A DNA stretch of 5,539 nucleotides from Chloroflexota bacterium (GCA_025935655.1 JAICUV010000228.1:1-5539), one strand, 5' to 3'; shown: positions 1-5,390, counted from the stretch's first letter. The notes: a model not told the origin generated them from the sequence alone. A program made the numbers and translations.

Positions 1-1
1 G

Positions 2-787
2 CAGGCGCTGTGCGAGGCGGCAGGGCTCGCGTACACGGGATCCGGCGTCACCGCCAGCGCGATCGGCATGGACAAGGCGGTGTTCAAGCGGCTCGTGCGC
101 GGGCTCGGGCTCCCCGTCGTGGACTGGCGGGAGGTGCGTGCGGCCCGCTGGGCGCGGGATCCCGACGGCGTCCTCACCGAGCTCGAGGCGTTCGCGTCGT
201 CGACCGGCGACGCTCGGCTCATGGTCAAGCCCGCGGGGCTCGGCAGCTCCGTCGGCATGACGCTGGCGCACACGGCGGGCGAGCGGGGGGCCGCCCTCGA
301 CGAGGCCTTCCGCTTCGACGACGTGGCGCTCGTGGAGCGGTACGTCGCGGGCGCGCGCGATCTCGAGGTCTCGGTCATCGGCAACGAGCCCGACCGCCTG
401 GAGCTCTATGGCCCGGGGGAGATCGTGCCCGGCCACGAGTTCTACGACTACGCGGCGAAGTACACGCCAGGGCTGTCCCGGACGACGACGGCCGCGGACG
501 TGCCCCCGATCATCGCCGAGTCGATGCGCAAGCTGGCCCGCGACACGTACCGCGCCTGCGGCTGCGAGGGGTTCGCCCGCGTCGACTTCCTGCTCGCGGG
601 CGACCAGCTCGTGATCAGCGAGATCAACACGATCCCGGGCTTCACGCCCATCAGCCTGTTCCCGACCATGCCGTCGACGGGGGGCTACGGGTTTGCCGAC
701 GTGTGCCGGCGGGTGGTGGACCTGGCCCTCGAGCGAGACGCGTCGCGCGTCCGCCACCGCCTCACGGCCGCCGACCTGCCGCGCTGA
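2..787 (+). CDS. ddl: D-alanine--D-alanine ligase, 5'-truncated by the window edge
   Basis: This ATP-grasp ligase joins two D-alanines using ATP in the cytoplasm, making the dipeptide used by MurF for peptidoglycan precursor synthesis. The visible 261 residues cover the central and C-terminal domains; roughly 80-100 N-terminal residues are missing, judging from the family's usual 300-370. The reading frame is open from base 2, and residues 11-25 (YTGSGVTASAIGMDK) match the family. Fragment residues: K76 with the SSVGM loop (82-86) for ATP phosphates; E112 and E122 in the adenine-contacting region; the omega loop FYDYAAKY at 147-154; metal ligands D195, E207 and N209 in SEINTIPGF. The tyrosine in the omega loop fits D-Ala-D-Ala rather than D-Ala-D-lactate specificity (inference from family knowledge). 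The internal ATG at 68 is the conserved Met of MDK, not the start. The stop lies two bases before ftsQ, implying co-transcription. Confidence 0.96.
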   Translation, partial: QALCEAAGLAYTGSGVTASAIGMDKAVFKRLVRGLGLPVVDWREVRAARWARDPDGVLTELEAFASSTGDARLMVKPAGLGSSVGMTLAHTAGERGAALDEAFRFDDVALVERYVAGARDLEVSVIGNEPDRLELYGPGEIVPGHEFYDYAAKYTPGLSRTTTAADVPPIIAESMRKLARDTYRACGCEGFARVDFLLAGDQLVISEINTIPGFTPISLFPTMPSTGGYGFADVCRRVVDLALERDASRVRHRLTAADLPR

Positions 788-789
788 CG

Positions 790-1713
790 ATGGCCCGATC
801 CAACCCCGTCGCCCGCAAGCCCGCTGCCTCGGCCGTCCGCCGGCACAAGCCCGTCGCGCTCCGGCCCGGCGCGCGCCCGGGGGGCGGCATCCGGCGCACG
901 AAGCCCGTCAGGCGGGCATCGGCGGGCCTCACGCCGGTGCGCGCGGGGGCCGCCCTGGCGCTGCTCGTCGCCGCGGGCGGGCTCTACGGCGCCATGTCCT
1001 CGGACGTGTTCACCGCGCGCGCGACGATCGTCGAGGGCAACACCTGGACGCCCCAGGACGCGATCCTCGCCGCGCTCGCCGTGCCCGACGGCGCGAACGT
1101 GTTCACGATGCGGACGAGCGATCTCGAGGCGCGGCTGGAGCAGATCCCCGCCGTGGCCGGGGCCACCGTCAGCATCGCGCTGCCGGACCAGGTCCGCGTC
1201 CAGGTGGCGGAGCGCCAGGCGCTGCTGGCCTGGAAGGTCGGCCAGCACCTGTTCCTCGTGGCGGCGGACGGGACGCTGTTCGGGGCGGTCGGCGACCAGG
1301 GATCGGACGCCGCGGCGAGCCTGCCCGTCGTGAACGACCGGCGGATCGCCTCCGCCGAGCTCGGGGTGGGCTCGAAGCTCGACCCGGTCACGCTCGACGC
1401 CGCGCTGCGGCTCGGGTCGCTCACGCCAGCCGACGTCGGGAGCACGGGCGACGCCGTCCACATCCGCGTGGACGACGAGAACGGCTTCGTCCTGCGCGGC
1501 GACCCGGCGGGCTGGAACGCGGTGTTCGGCTTCTACACGCCGACGCTGCGCACGACCGACCTCATCCCGGGCCAGGTCCGGCTGCTGCGCAGCCTGCTGC
1601 TCGACCCGGCGCACGAGGAAGGCAACGTCCTGCGCGTGATCCTCGCCGACGAGCGCAGCGGCACCTGGATCCCGCGGACGACGCCCGAGCCGTCAGCGAG
1701 CGCGAAGCCGTGA
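790..1713 (+). CDS. ftsQ: Cell division protein FtsQ/DivIB
   Basis: A 307-residue bitopic divisome protein that in other bacteria links FtsB/FtsL and regulates septal peptidoglycan synthesis. The order is: a basic, proline-rich cytoplasmic tail (1-50, with many Arg and Lys); one membrane segment around 51-69 (VRAGAALALLVAAGGLYGA); a POTRA domain at about 73-142, starting FTARATIVEGNTW and ending LPDQVRVQVAERQ; then the FtsQ beta domain with LFLVAADGTLF (154-164), VHIRVDDENGFVLRG (223-237) and a final strand near 277-286. The frame stays open far upstream, but that part overlaps ddl in another frame. The ATG at 790, two bases after the ddl stop, gives the normal family architecture. No Shine-Dalgarno sequence is visible, so translation is probably coupled to ddl. 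The end, TTPEPSASAKP, is a short disordered tail. Family assignment rests on architecture and neighbourhood as well as motifs. Confidence 0.93.
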   Translation: MARSNPVARKPAASAVRRHKPVALRPGARPGGGIRRTKPVRRASAGLTPVRAGAALALLVAAGGLYGAMSSDVFTARATIVEGNTWTPQDAILAALAVPDGANVFTMRTSDLEARLEQIPAVAGATVSIALPDQVRVQVAERQALLAWKVGQHLFLVAADGTLFGAVGDQGSDAAASLPVVNDRRIASAELGVGSKLDPVTLDAALRLGSLTPADVGSTGDAVHIRVDDENGFVLRGDPAGWNAVFGFYTPTLRTTDLIPGQVRLLRSLLLDPAHEEGNVLRVILADERSGTWIPRTTPEPSASAKP

Positions 1714-1719
1714 GCGTCT

Positions 1720-1733
1720 CGTCGGGTATCCTC
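1720..1733 (+). promoter_or_regulatory. Candidate -10 element upstream of sbp
   Basis: The hexamer TATCCT (1727-1732) lies in CGGGTATCCTC (1723-1733), which matches CGGGTATACTC before ftsZ (3878-3888) at 10 of 11 bases. It sits in the 55-base gap after ftsQ. A start about 7 bases downstream would leave a leader of about 30 bases containing the sbp Shine-Dalgarno site. No convincing -35 hexamer is visible upstream, so this is a tentative internal promoter for sbp-ftsA-yjbQ. Confidence 0.35.
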
Positions 1734-1753
1734 ACCGCAGCGTTCAACCCGAC

Positions 1754-1758
1754 GGAGG
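1754..1758 (+). promoter_or_regulatory. Shine-Dalgarno site for sbp
   Basis: GGAGG ends 10 bases before the GTG at 1769. It supports this GTG as the start of sbp, which also gives the standard family N-terminus with the first membrane segment beginning directly after the start. Confidence 0.7.
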
Positions 1759-1768
1759 CTGCCCGCCC

Positions 1769-2092
1769 GTGCTCCTGCCCCTCGTGGGTCTTCTCGTCGG
1801 CGTCGTGGCGGGACTCATCCTCAACGTCAACGTCTCCTTCGAGCTCTCGCGCTACTCGGCGGTGGCGATCCTCGCCGCTCTCGATTCCGTCCTCGGGGCG
1901 GTCCGGGCGGAGCTCGACGGGGTCTACGACAACCGGATCTTCATCAGCGGGTTCCTCGTCAATGCCATCGTGGCGGTGCTCCTGACCTTCATCGGCGACC
2001 GGCTGAGCCTCGACCTCTACCTGGTCGCGCTGATCAACTTCGGGTTCCGGATCTTCAACAACGTCGCGCTCATCCGGCGTCACTTCATCTAG
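1769..2092 (+). CDS. sbp: Small membrane protein of the Sbp/DUF1290 family
   Basis: A 107-residue membrane protein matching the DUF1290 'small basic protein' family, whose genes sit just upstream of ftsA in Bacillus and many other Gram-positive-type bacteria. Its function is not firmly established; co-occurrence with ftsA/ftsZ suggests a division-linked or envelope role. Segments: TM1 at about 2-20; a conserved central stretch RYSAVAILAALDSVLGAVRAEL (28-49, given here only for location); TM2 at about 57-75 (IFISGFLVNAIVAVLLTFI); TM3 at about 82-101, containing the conserved INFGFRIFNN (89-98). Despite the family name it is not basic here: I count 7 Arg, no Lys, 5 Asp and 2 Glu. The GTG start is chosen for its Shine-Dalgarno site and normal family length. 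ftsA follows after 49 bases. Confidence 0.9.
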   Translation: MLLPLVGLLVGVVAGLILNVNVSFELSRYSAVAILAALDSVLGAVRAELDGVYDNRIFISGFLVNAIVAVLLTFIGDRLSLDLYLVALINFGFRIFNNVALIRRHFI

Positions 2093-2101
2093 GCTCAGAC
2101 C

Positions 2102-2116
2102 GGCGGCGAAGCCGCC
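2102..2116 (+). other. Compact hairpin in the sbp-ftsA gap
   Basis: GGCGGC (2102-2107) and GCCGCC (2111-2116) form a perfect 6-bp stem closing a GAA triloop. The core GCGAAGC is the sequence known to form unusually stable mini-hairpins in DNA. There is no T tract after it, so it is not a standard intrinsic terminator. It ends about 8-10 bases before the ftsA ribosome binding site and could affect ftsA translation or mRNA stability (inference). Confidence 0.45.
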
Positions 2117-2123
2117 CCGAACA

Positions 2124-2130
2124 GCGAGGG
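2124..2130 (+). promoter_or_regulatory. Shine-Dalgarno site for ftsA
   Basis: GCGAGGG ends 11 bases before the GTG at 2142. The spacing is slightly long, but it supports that GTG as the start. FtsA then begins MEREAVLVGIDVGTSK, putting the first phosphate-binding loop at its usual distance from the N-terminus. Confidence 0.5.
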
Positions 2131-2141
2131 ACGACAGGCAG

Positions 2142-3371
2142 GTGGAACGGGAAGCGGTCCTGGTCGGCATCGACGTCGGCACGTCGAAGGTCTGTGCGCT
2201 CATCGGCGAGGTCGGCCGTGACGGGCGCCTGACGATCATGGGCCACGGGACGGTCCCCGCCTCGGGCCTCAAGAAGGGCGTCGTGGTCAACATCGACCAG
2301 ACGGTCCGGTCGATCGCGGATGCCGTCGAGCGCTCGGAGCGGCTCTCCGGCTGGAAGATCGACCGCGCCTTCGTCGGCGTCGGCGGCCAGCACGTCGAGA
2401 GCCTCAACTCCACGGGCCAGGTCGCGGTCACCGCGCACCACCGCGAGGTCACCCGCGAGGACATCAACCGCGCGATCGAGGTCGCCCGCGCCGTGTCCAT
2501 CCCGTCCAACCGGGACGTGCTCCACGTCGAGCGGCGCGGGTTCACGGTGGACGGCCAGGAGGGTGTCAAGGACCCCCTCGGGATGAGCGCCCTGCGGCTC
2601 GAGGTCGAGGCCCACATCGTCTCGGCATCGGCGACCGCGGTCCAGAACCTCACCAAGTGCGTCCAGCTGGCGGGCGTGAAGATCGACGAGCTCGTCGTGA
2701 ACGGGCTCGCCTCCGCGGAGGCCGTGCTCACCGAGACGGAGAAGGAGCTGGGCGTCGCGGTGGCCGACATCGGCGCCGGGACGATCGACCTCGCCCTGTT
2801 TGCGGACGGCTCGCCGTTCCACACGGCGGTGCTGCCGGTCGGCGGCAACAACGTGACCAACGACGTGGCGATCGGCGTCAAGACCACGCTCCAGGTCGCC
2901 GAGGAGCTCAAGGTCCGACACGGCACGTGCGACCTGCGCAACCTCAGCGACGAGGAGATCAGCGTCTCCGTCCTGGGCGAGGACGCCGGTCGGACCGTCA
3001 GCCGGGAGGAGCTGTGCCGGATCATCGAGGCCCGGATGCGCGAGACGTTCGAGCTGCTCCGGACCGAGATGACCCGCAGCGGCCACGGGATGCTCCCCGC
3101 CGGGATCATCCTCACCGGCGGTGGCGCGCAGCTCGCGGGCACGGCGGAGCTCGGCCGCGAGGTCCTCCAGATGCCGGTCCGGGTGGCGGGCCCCACGGGC
3201 ATCGGCGGCCTCGTCGACACGATCCAGGACCCCGCGTACTCCACCTGCGTGGGCTTGCTCCGCTGGGGCGCCAACGTCATCGGCGCGGACGAGCCGCTGC
3301 GCTACGAGTCGGCGCCGGGCGGCGGCGGCATCGGCCGCCTCCGGGACGCGATCCGCTCGATCTTCCCGTAG
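2142..3371 (+). CDS. ftsA: Cell division protein FtsA
   Basis: An actin-fold ATPase of 409 residues, normal for the family, that anchors FtsZ filaments to the inner face of the membrane and recruits later division proteins. Visible motifs: phosphate-1 loop GIDVGTSKV (9-17); the 1C subdomain region with FVGVGGQHVESLNSTG (77-92); SHS2-like strands to about 165; phosphate-2 loop VADIGAGTIDLALF (207-220); VGGNNVTNDVAIG (233-245); adenosine motif IILTGGGAQLAG (322-333); and a glycine-rich linker (393-398) leading to the amphipathic membrane-targeting helix GRLRDAIRSIFP at the extreme C-terminus. The phosphate-2 loop has GAGTID where GGGTxD is more usual, a mild variation. The start is GTG. It lies between sbp and a yjbQ-family gene; yjbQ begins 13 bases after its stop. 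In many clusters ftsZ would come next, but here it is displaced. Confidence 0.97.
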   Translation: MEREAVLVGIDVGTSKVCALIGEVGRDGRLTIMGHGTVPASGLKKGVVVNIDQTVRSIADAVERSERLSGWKIDRAFVGVGGQHVESLNSTGQVAVTAHHREVTREDINRAIEVARAVSIPSNRDVLHVERRGFTVDGQEGVKDPLGMSALRLEVEAHIVSASATAVQNLTKCVQLAGVKIDELVVNGLASAEAVLTETEKELGVAVADIGAGTIDLALFADGSPFHTAVLPVGGNNVTNDVAIGVKTTLQVAEELKVRHGTCDLRNLSDEEISVSVLGEDAGRTVSREELCRIIEARMRETFELLRTEMTRSGHGMLPAGIILTGGGAQLAGTAELGREVLQMPVRVAGPTGIGGLVDTIQDPAYSTCVGLLRWGANVIGADEPLRYESAPGGGGIGRLRDAIRSIFP

Positions 3372-3384
3372 CCGCCGGTCCGCC

Positions 3385-3798
3385 ATGCGCTCGATCGAGC
3401 TCGAGGTCCGGACGGGTCGCGACCGCGGGTTCACGGACCTGACGCCGGCGTGCGCCCGGTTCGCCGCCGACGCGGCCGAGGGCGGCGACGGGCTGCTGTC
3501 GGTGTTCGTGCCCCACGCGACGGCCGGCGTCGTCGTGATCGAGCTCGGCGCGGGCTCGGACGTGGACGCCGTCAAGGCGCTGGACCGGCTCCTGCCGCGG
3601 GACGACCGCTGGACGCACCGTCACGGCTCGCCCGGTCACGGCGCCGATCACGTCGTGCCGCTGCTCGCGAGCCCCTCGCTCACCGTGCCCGTCATCGCGG
3701 GCCGCCTGACGCTCGGGACGTGGCAGTCGATCACGCTGCTCGATCCCAACGAGGACAACGCCACGCGGCGCGTCCGGCTGAGCTTCCTCGCCGGCTGA
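3385..3798 (+). CDS. yjbQ: YjbQ-family protein (UPF0047, 'secondary thiamine-phosphate synthase' family), divergent
   Basis: A 137-residue protein of the YjbQ/UPF0047 fold. E. coli YjbQ has weak thiamine-phosphate synthase activity, but the physiological role of the family is unsettled, so no reaction is assigned here. Family landmarks: DLTPACARF (18-26); GLLSVFVPHATAGVVVIE (36-53) with H44 and E53; RALD-like helix VKALDRLLPRDDRW (63-76); HGSPGHGADHV (80-90) with H85, D88 and H89; SLTVPVIAGRLTLGTWQ (98-114). It departs from the common pattern: TINEN becomes VVIEL, and the usual EFDGPRxR near the end becomes DPNEDNATRR (120-129). The ATG at 3385 gives the usual N-terminus, although the frame is open further upstream inside ftsA. 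No Shine-Dalgarno sequence is visible and only 13 bases separate it from ftsA, so translation is probably coupled. It is followed by a strong hairpin. Confidence 0.9.
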   Translation: MRSIELEVRTGRDRGFTDLTPACARFAADAAEGGDGLLSVFVPHATAGVVVIELGAGSDVDAVKALDRLLPRDDRWTHRHGSPGHGADHVVPLLASPSLTVPVIAGRLTLGTWQSITLLDPNEDNATRRVRLSFLAG

Positions 3799-3806
3799 GG
3801 GACCGT

Positions 3807-3832
3807 GGCGCGCCGGCAGGATCCGGTGCGCC
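3807..3832 (+). terminator. Candidate terminator-like hairpin after yjbQ
   Basis: GGCGCGCCGG (3807-3816) pairs with CCGGTGCGCC (3823-3832) over 10 bp, with one G-U pair, around the 6-base loop CAGGAT. It begins 8 bases after the yjbQ stop and about 50 bases before the ftsZ -10 box, the expected place for a transcript end. No T tract follows, so it may instead be a U-less terminator, a 3'-end stabiliser or a pause site. Confidence 0.5.
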
Positions 3833-3837
3833 GACGC

Positions 3838-3854
3838 GGATTCGGAGAGGATTC
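3838..3854 (+). repeat. GGATTC direct repeat one helical turn apart upstream of the ftsZ promoter
   Basis: GGATTC occurs at 3838-3843 and 3849-3854, with 11 bases from start to start. The pair ends 27 bases before the TATACT hexamer, where an activator or repressor might bind. No known operator is recognised, and the repeat is short. Confidence 0.3.
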
Positions 3855-3857
3855 ACC

Positions 3858-3887
3858 GGGACCGCAGAGGGCCCCGGCGGGTATACT
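3858..3887 (+). promoter_or_regulatory. Candidate ftsZ promoter
   Basis: TATACT (3882-3887) is a strong -10 hexamer in very GC-rich surroundings, within CGGGTATACTC. The best -35 match at 18-base spacing is GGGACC (3858-3863), which keeps only three of six TTGACA positions, so the upstream half is weak. Transcription starting near 3894 would give a leader of about 110 bases before ftsZ. The position after a hairpin and before ftsZ supports a dedicated promoter. Confidence 0.55.
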
Positions 3888-3916
3888 CCGCGGAAGCCCG
3901 AGGAACCCAACGCGGC

Positions 3917-3935
3917 GCCGGTGTCCGGGACCGGC
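3917..3935 (+). other. Hairpin in the ftsZ leader
   Basis: GCCGGT (3917-3922) and ACCGGC (3930-3935) form a perfect 6-bp stem with a 7-base loop GTCCGGG. It lies between the candidate ftsZ promoter and its ribosome binding site, about 55 bases from the latter, so it would not mask that site directly. A role in leader stability or regulation is only an inference. Confidence 0.35.
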
Positions 3936-3990
3936 AACGCAGGGGACGAGCGGTGACCCGTCCTGACGCCACACCCTGCTGCGCACCCTG

Positions 3991-3996
3991 AAGGAG
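3991..3996 (+). promoter_or_regulatory. Strong Shine-Dalgarno site for ftsZ
   Basis: AAGGAG lies 7 bases before the ATG at 4004 and fixes the ftsZ start. It is the best ribosome binding site in the window, consistent with FtsZ being the most abundant division protein. Confidence 0.8.
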
Positions 3997-4003
3997 AGCG
4001 CCG

Positions 4004-5236
4004 ATGCCGCTGCGGTCCGACTCCGAGAACTTCGCCCTCATCCGCGTCATCGGCGTCGGTGGCGGTGGTTCCAATGCCGTCAACCGGATGATCCGCGCCG
4101 AGATGATGGGCGTCGAGTTCATCGCCTGCAACACGGACGCCCAGGCGCTCCTGCAGTCCGATGCGCCCCACAAGATCCGGATCGGCGACAAGATCACGCG
4201 GGGCCTCGGCGCCGGCGGCGACTCCACGATCGGCGCGCGCGCCGCGGAGGAGGACCGGGACAAGATCGCGGACGCGATCGCGGACTCGGACATGGTGTTC
4301 ATCACCGCGGGCCTCGGCGGCGGCACGGGCTCGGGCGCGGCGCCCGTGGTCGCGGAGATCGCGAAGGAGCAGGGCGCGCTGACGATCGGCGTCGTGACCA
4401 AGCCGTTCAGCTTCGAGGGCGCGCGGCGCAAGCTCGTGGCGGAGAAGGCGGCCGAGGAGCTCAAGGCCAAGGTCGACACCCTGATCACGATCCCCAACGA
4501 CCGGCTGCGGGACGTCGTCCAGAAGAACACCTCGATCGTGGACGCCTTCCGCGTCGTCGACGACGTGCTCCGCCAGGGCGTCGCGGGCATCAGCGACATC
4601 ATCACGGTGCCCGGGCTGATCAACCTGGACTTCGCGGACGTGCGCACGATCATGAAGGACGCGGGTTCCGCGCTCATGGGCATCGGCCGCGCGACGGGCG
4701 AGAACCGCGCGCTCGAGGCCGCCCGCCAGGCCGTGGCCAGCCCGCTGCTCGAGATCAACATCTCCGGGGCGCAGGGCATCCTGTTCAACATCACCGGCGG
4801 CTCGAACCTCACCCTGTGGGAGGTGACCGAGGCCGCCGAGGAGATCCGCGCCGCCGCGGACCCCGAGGCGAACATCATCTTCGGCACGAGCTTCAACGAG
4901 CGGCTCGGCGAAGAGGTCATGATCACGGTCATCGCGACGGGCTTCGACGGCCGCCGCCGGCCGGACGCCGCCCGCACCACCACGGTCGATCGCGTCACGA
5001 GCGCGGCCGGCGTCCGCTCGCAGTCGGCGGTCGCCGCGGGCGCGGCCGGTGCCGCGGTCCCGGCGCGGGACTTCCTCGAGGAGCTGGAGCGCCAGCGCTC
5101 CGAGACCGACGAGACGGGTGCCGTCGAGGCGACCGCCGTGCCGGTCCGCCCGGAGCGGTCGGTCGGCGAGCCGAAGAAGGCCGCCACCTACGACGCGGAT
5201 GATCTGGAGATTCCCTCCTTCCTTCGTCGTCGGTAG
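4004..5236 (+). CDS. ftsZ: Cell division protein FtsZ
   Basis: A tubulin-like GTPase of 410 residues that polymerises into the cytoplasmic Z ring. Motifs in order: RVIGVGGGGSNAVNRM (14-29, T1); NTDAQAL (43-49, T2); GLGAGGDSTIG (67-77, T3); tubulin signature GLGGGTGSGAAPVVAEIAK (103-121, T4); PNDRL (164-168) in the H6-H7 region; NLDFADVR (207-214, the T7 loop, with D209 and D212 for GTP hydrolysis); and a C-terminal globular subdomain ending near VMITVIATGFD (305-315). A disordered alanine- and charge-rich linker (about 316-396) leads to the C-terminal peptide DDLEIPSFLRRR, which binds FtsA and other partners. The T3 loop reads GGDSTIG where many homologues have an ANPEIG-like form. The start is fixed by a strong Shine-Dalgarno site. 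The gene is separated from ftsA by yjbQ and a promoter-bearing gap. Confidence 0.98.
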   Translation: MPLRSDSENFALIRVIGVGGGGSNAVNRMIRAEMMGVEFIACNTDAQALLQSDAPHKIRIGDKITRGLGAGGDSTIGARAAEEDRDKIADAIADSDMVFITAGLGGGTGSGAAPVVAEIAKEQGALTIGVVTKPFSFEGARRKLVAEKAAEELKAKVDTLITIPNDRLRDVVQKNTSIVDAFRVVDDVLRQGVAGISDIITVPGLINLDFADVRTIMKDAGSALMGIGRATGENRALEAARQAVASPLLEINISGAQGILFNITGGSNLTLWEVTEAAEEIRAAADPEANIIFGTSFNERLGEEVMITVIATGFDGRRRPDAARTTTVDRVTSAAGVRSQSAVAAGAAGAAVPARDFLEELERQRSETDETGAVEATAVPVRPERSVGEPKKAATYDADDLEIPSFLRRR

Positions 5237-5237
5237 G

Positions 5238-5266
5238 CGCCGCGCCGGGAGTCGCCCCTCGCGGCG
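5238..5266 (+). terminator. Candidate 3' stem-loop of the ftsZ transcript
   Basis: CGCCGCG (5238-5244) and CGCGGCG (5260-5266) form a perfect 7-bp stem directly after the ftsZ stop. The loop contains GGG (5247-5249) and CCC (5255-5257), which could extend the pairing. Only TT follows, so intrinsic termination is doubtful. The 3' arm is also part of a competing, longer inverted repeat (5257-5337). Confidence 0.35.
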
Positions 5267-5337
5267 TTGCCAGCTCCGCGCGCTCGCTCACGCACCTCGG
5301 GTGCGCTCGCTCTCGTGCTCGCCGGCGCCTTGCGAGG
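5257..5337 (+). repeat. Nested palindromic element between ftsZ and yggS
   Basis: Outer arms CCTCGCGGCG (5257-5266) and CGCC-TT-GCGAGG (5326-5337, two-base bulge) pair over 10 bp. A perfect inner hairpin, CGCACC-TCG-GGTGCG (5291-5305), shares nearly the same centre. The inner hairpin is flanked by a direct repeat, GCGCTCGCTC, at 5280-5289 and 5303-5312. This may be a REP-like dispersed element or a structured leader for yggS. It is noncoding in appearance, and I recognise no named family. Confidence 0.45.
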
Positions 5338-5376
5338 AACGATCCTGATGCCGCTCGCGGTGCGTTGGGCGACGGT

Positions 5377-5383
5377 GAGGGAG
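5377..5383 (+). promoter_or_regulatory. Shine-Dalgarno site for yggS
   Basis: GAGGGAG ends 7 bases before the GTG at 5391. An in-frame TGA at 5376-5378 rules out an earlier start, so this site decides the gene start. Confidence 0.65.
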
Positions 5384-5390
5384 TCTCCGG

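Noticed and set aside
10..789. In-frame upstream extension of ftsQ, giving a 567-residue protein
   Set aside because: The extension overlaps ddl in another frame and translates to Arg/Gly-rich low-complexity sequence. The ATG at 790 gives the normal FtsQ architecture.
1737..1762. GCAGC/GCTGC inverted repeat enclosing the sbp Shine-Dalgarno site
   Set aside because: The stem is only 5 bp with a 16-base loop, so it is expected by chance at this GC content.
3389..3400. Perfect 12-base palindrome GCTCGATCGAGC at the start of yjbQ
   Set aside because: It is fully explained by codons for Ser-Ile-Glu-Leu-type residues in a GC-rich gene, and it has no partner motif elsewhere in the window apart from a partial copy in the ftsA end.
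1562..3575. Long open frames on the - strand opposite sbp and ftsA (572 and 496 residues)
   Set aside because: These are typical GC-rich antisense shadows; they have no recognisable domains and lie opposite well-supported genes.
3450..3956. Open frame on the + strand across the end of yjbQ and the ftsZ leader
   Set aside because: It is an out-of-frame Arg/Gly/Ala-rich shadow with no start signal; it covers the promoter and hairpins.
3853..5187. A 444-residue open frame on the - strand opposite ftsZ
   Set aside because: Serine/arginine-rich translation with no family features, opposite a full ftsZ gene and its leader.
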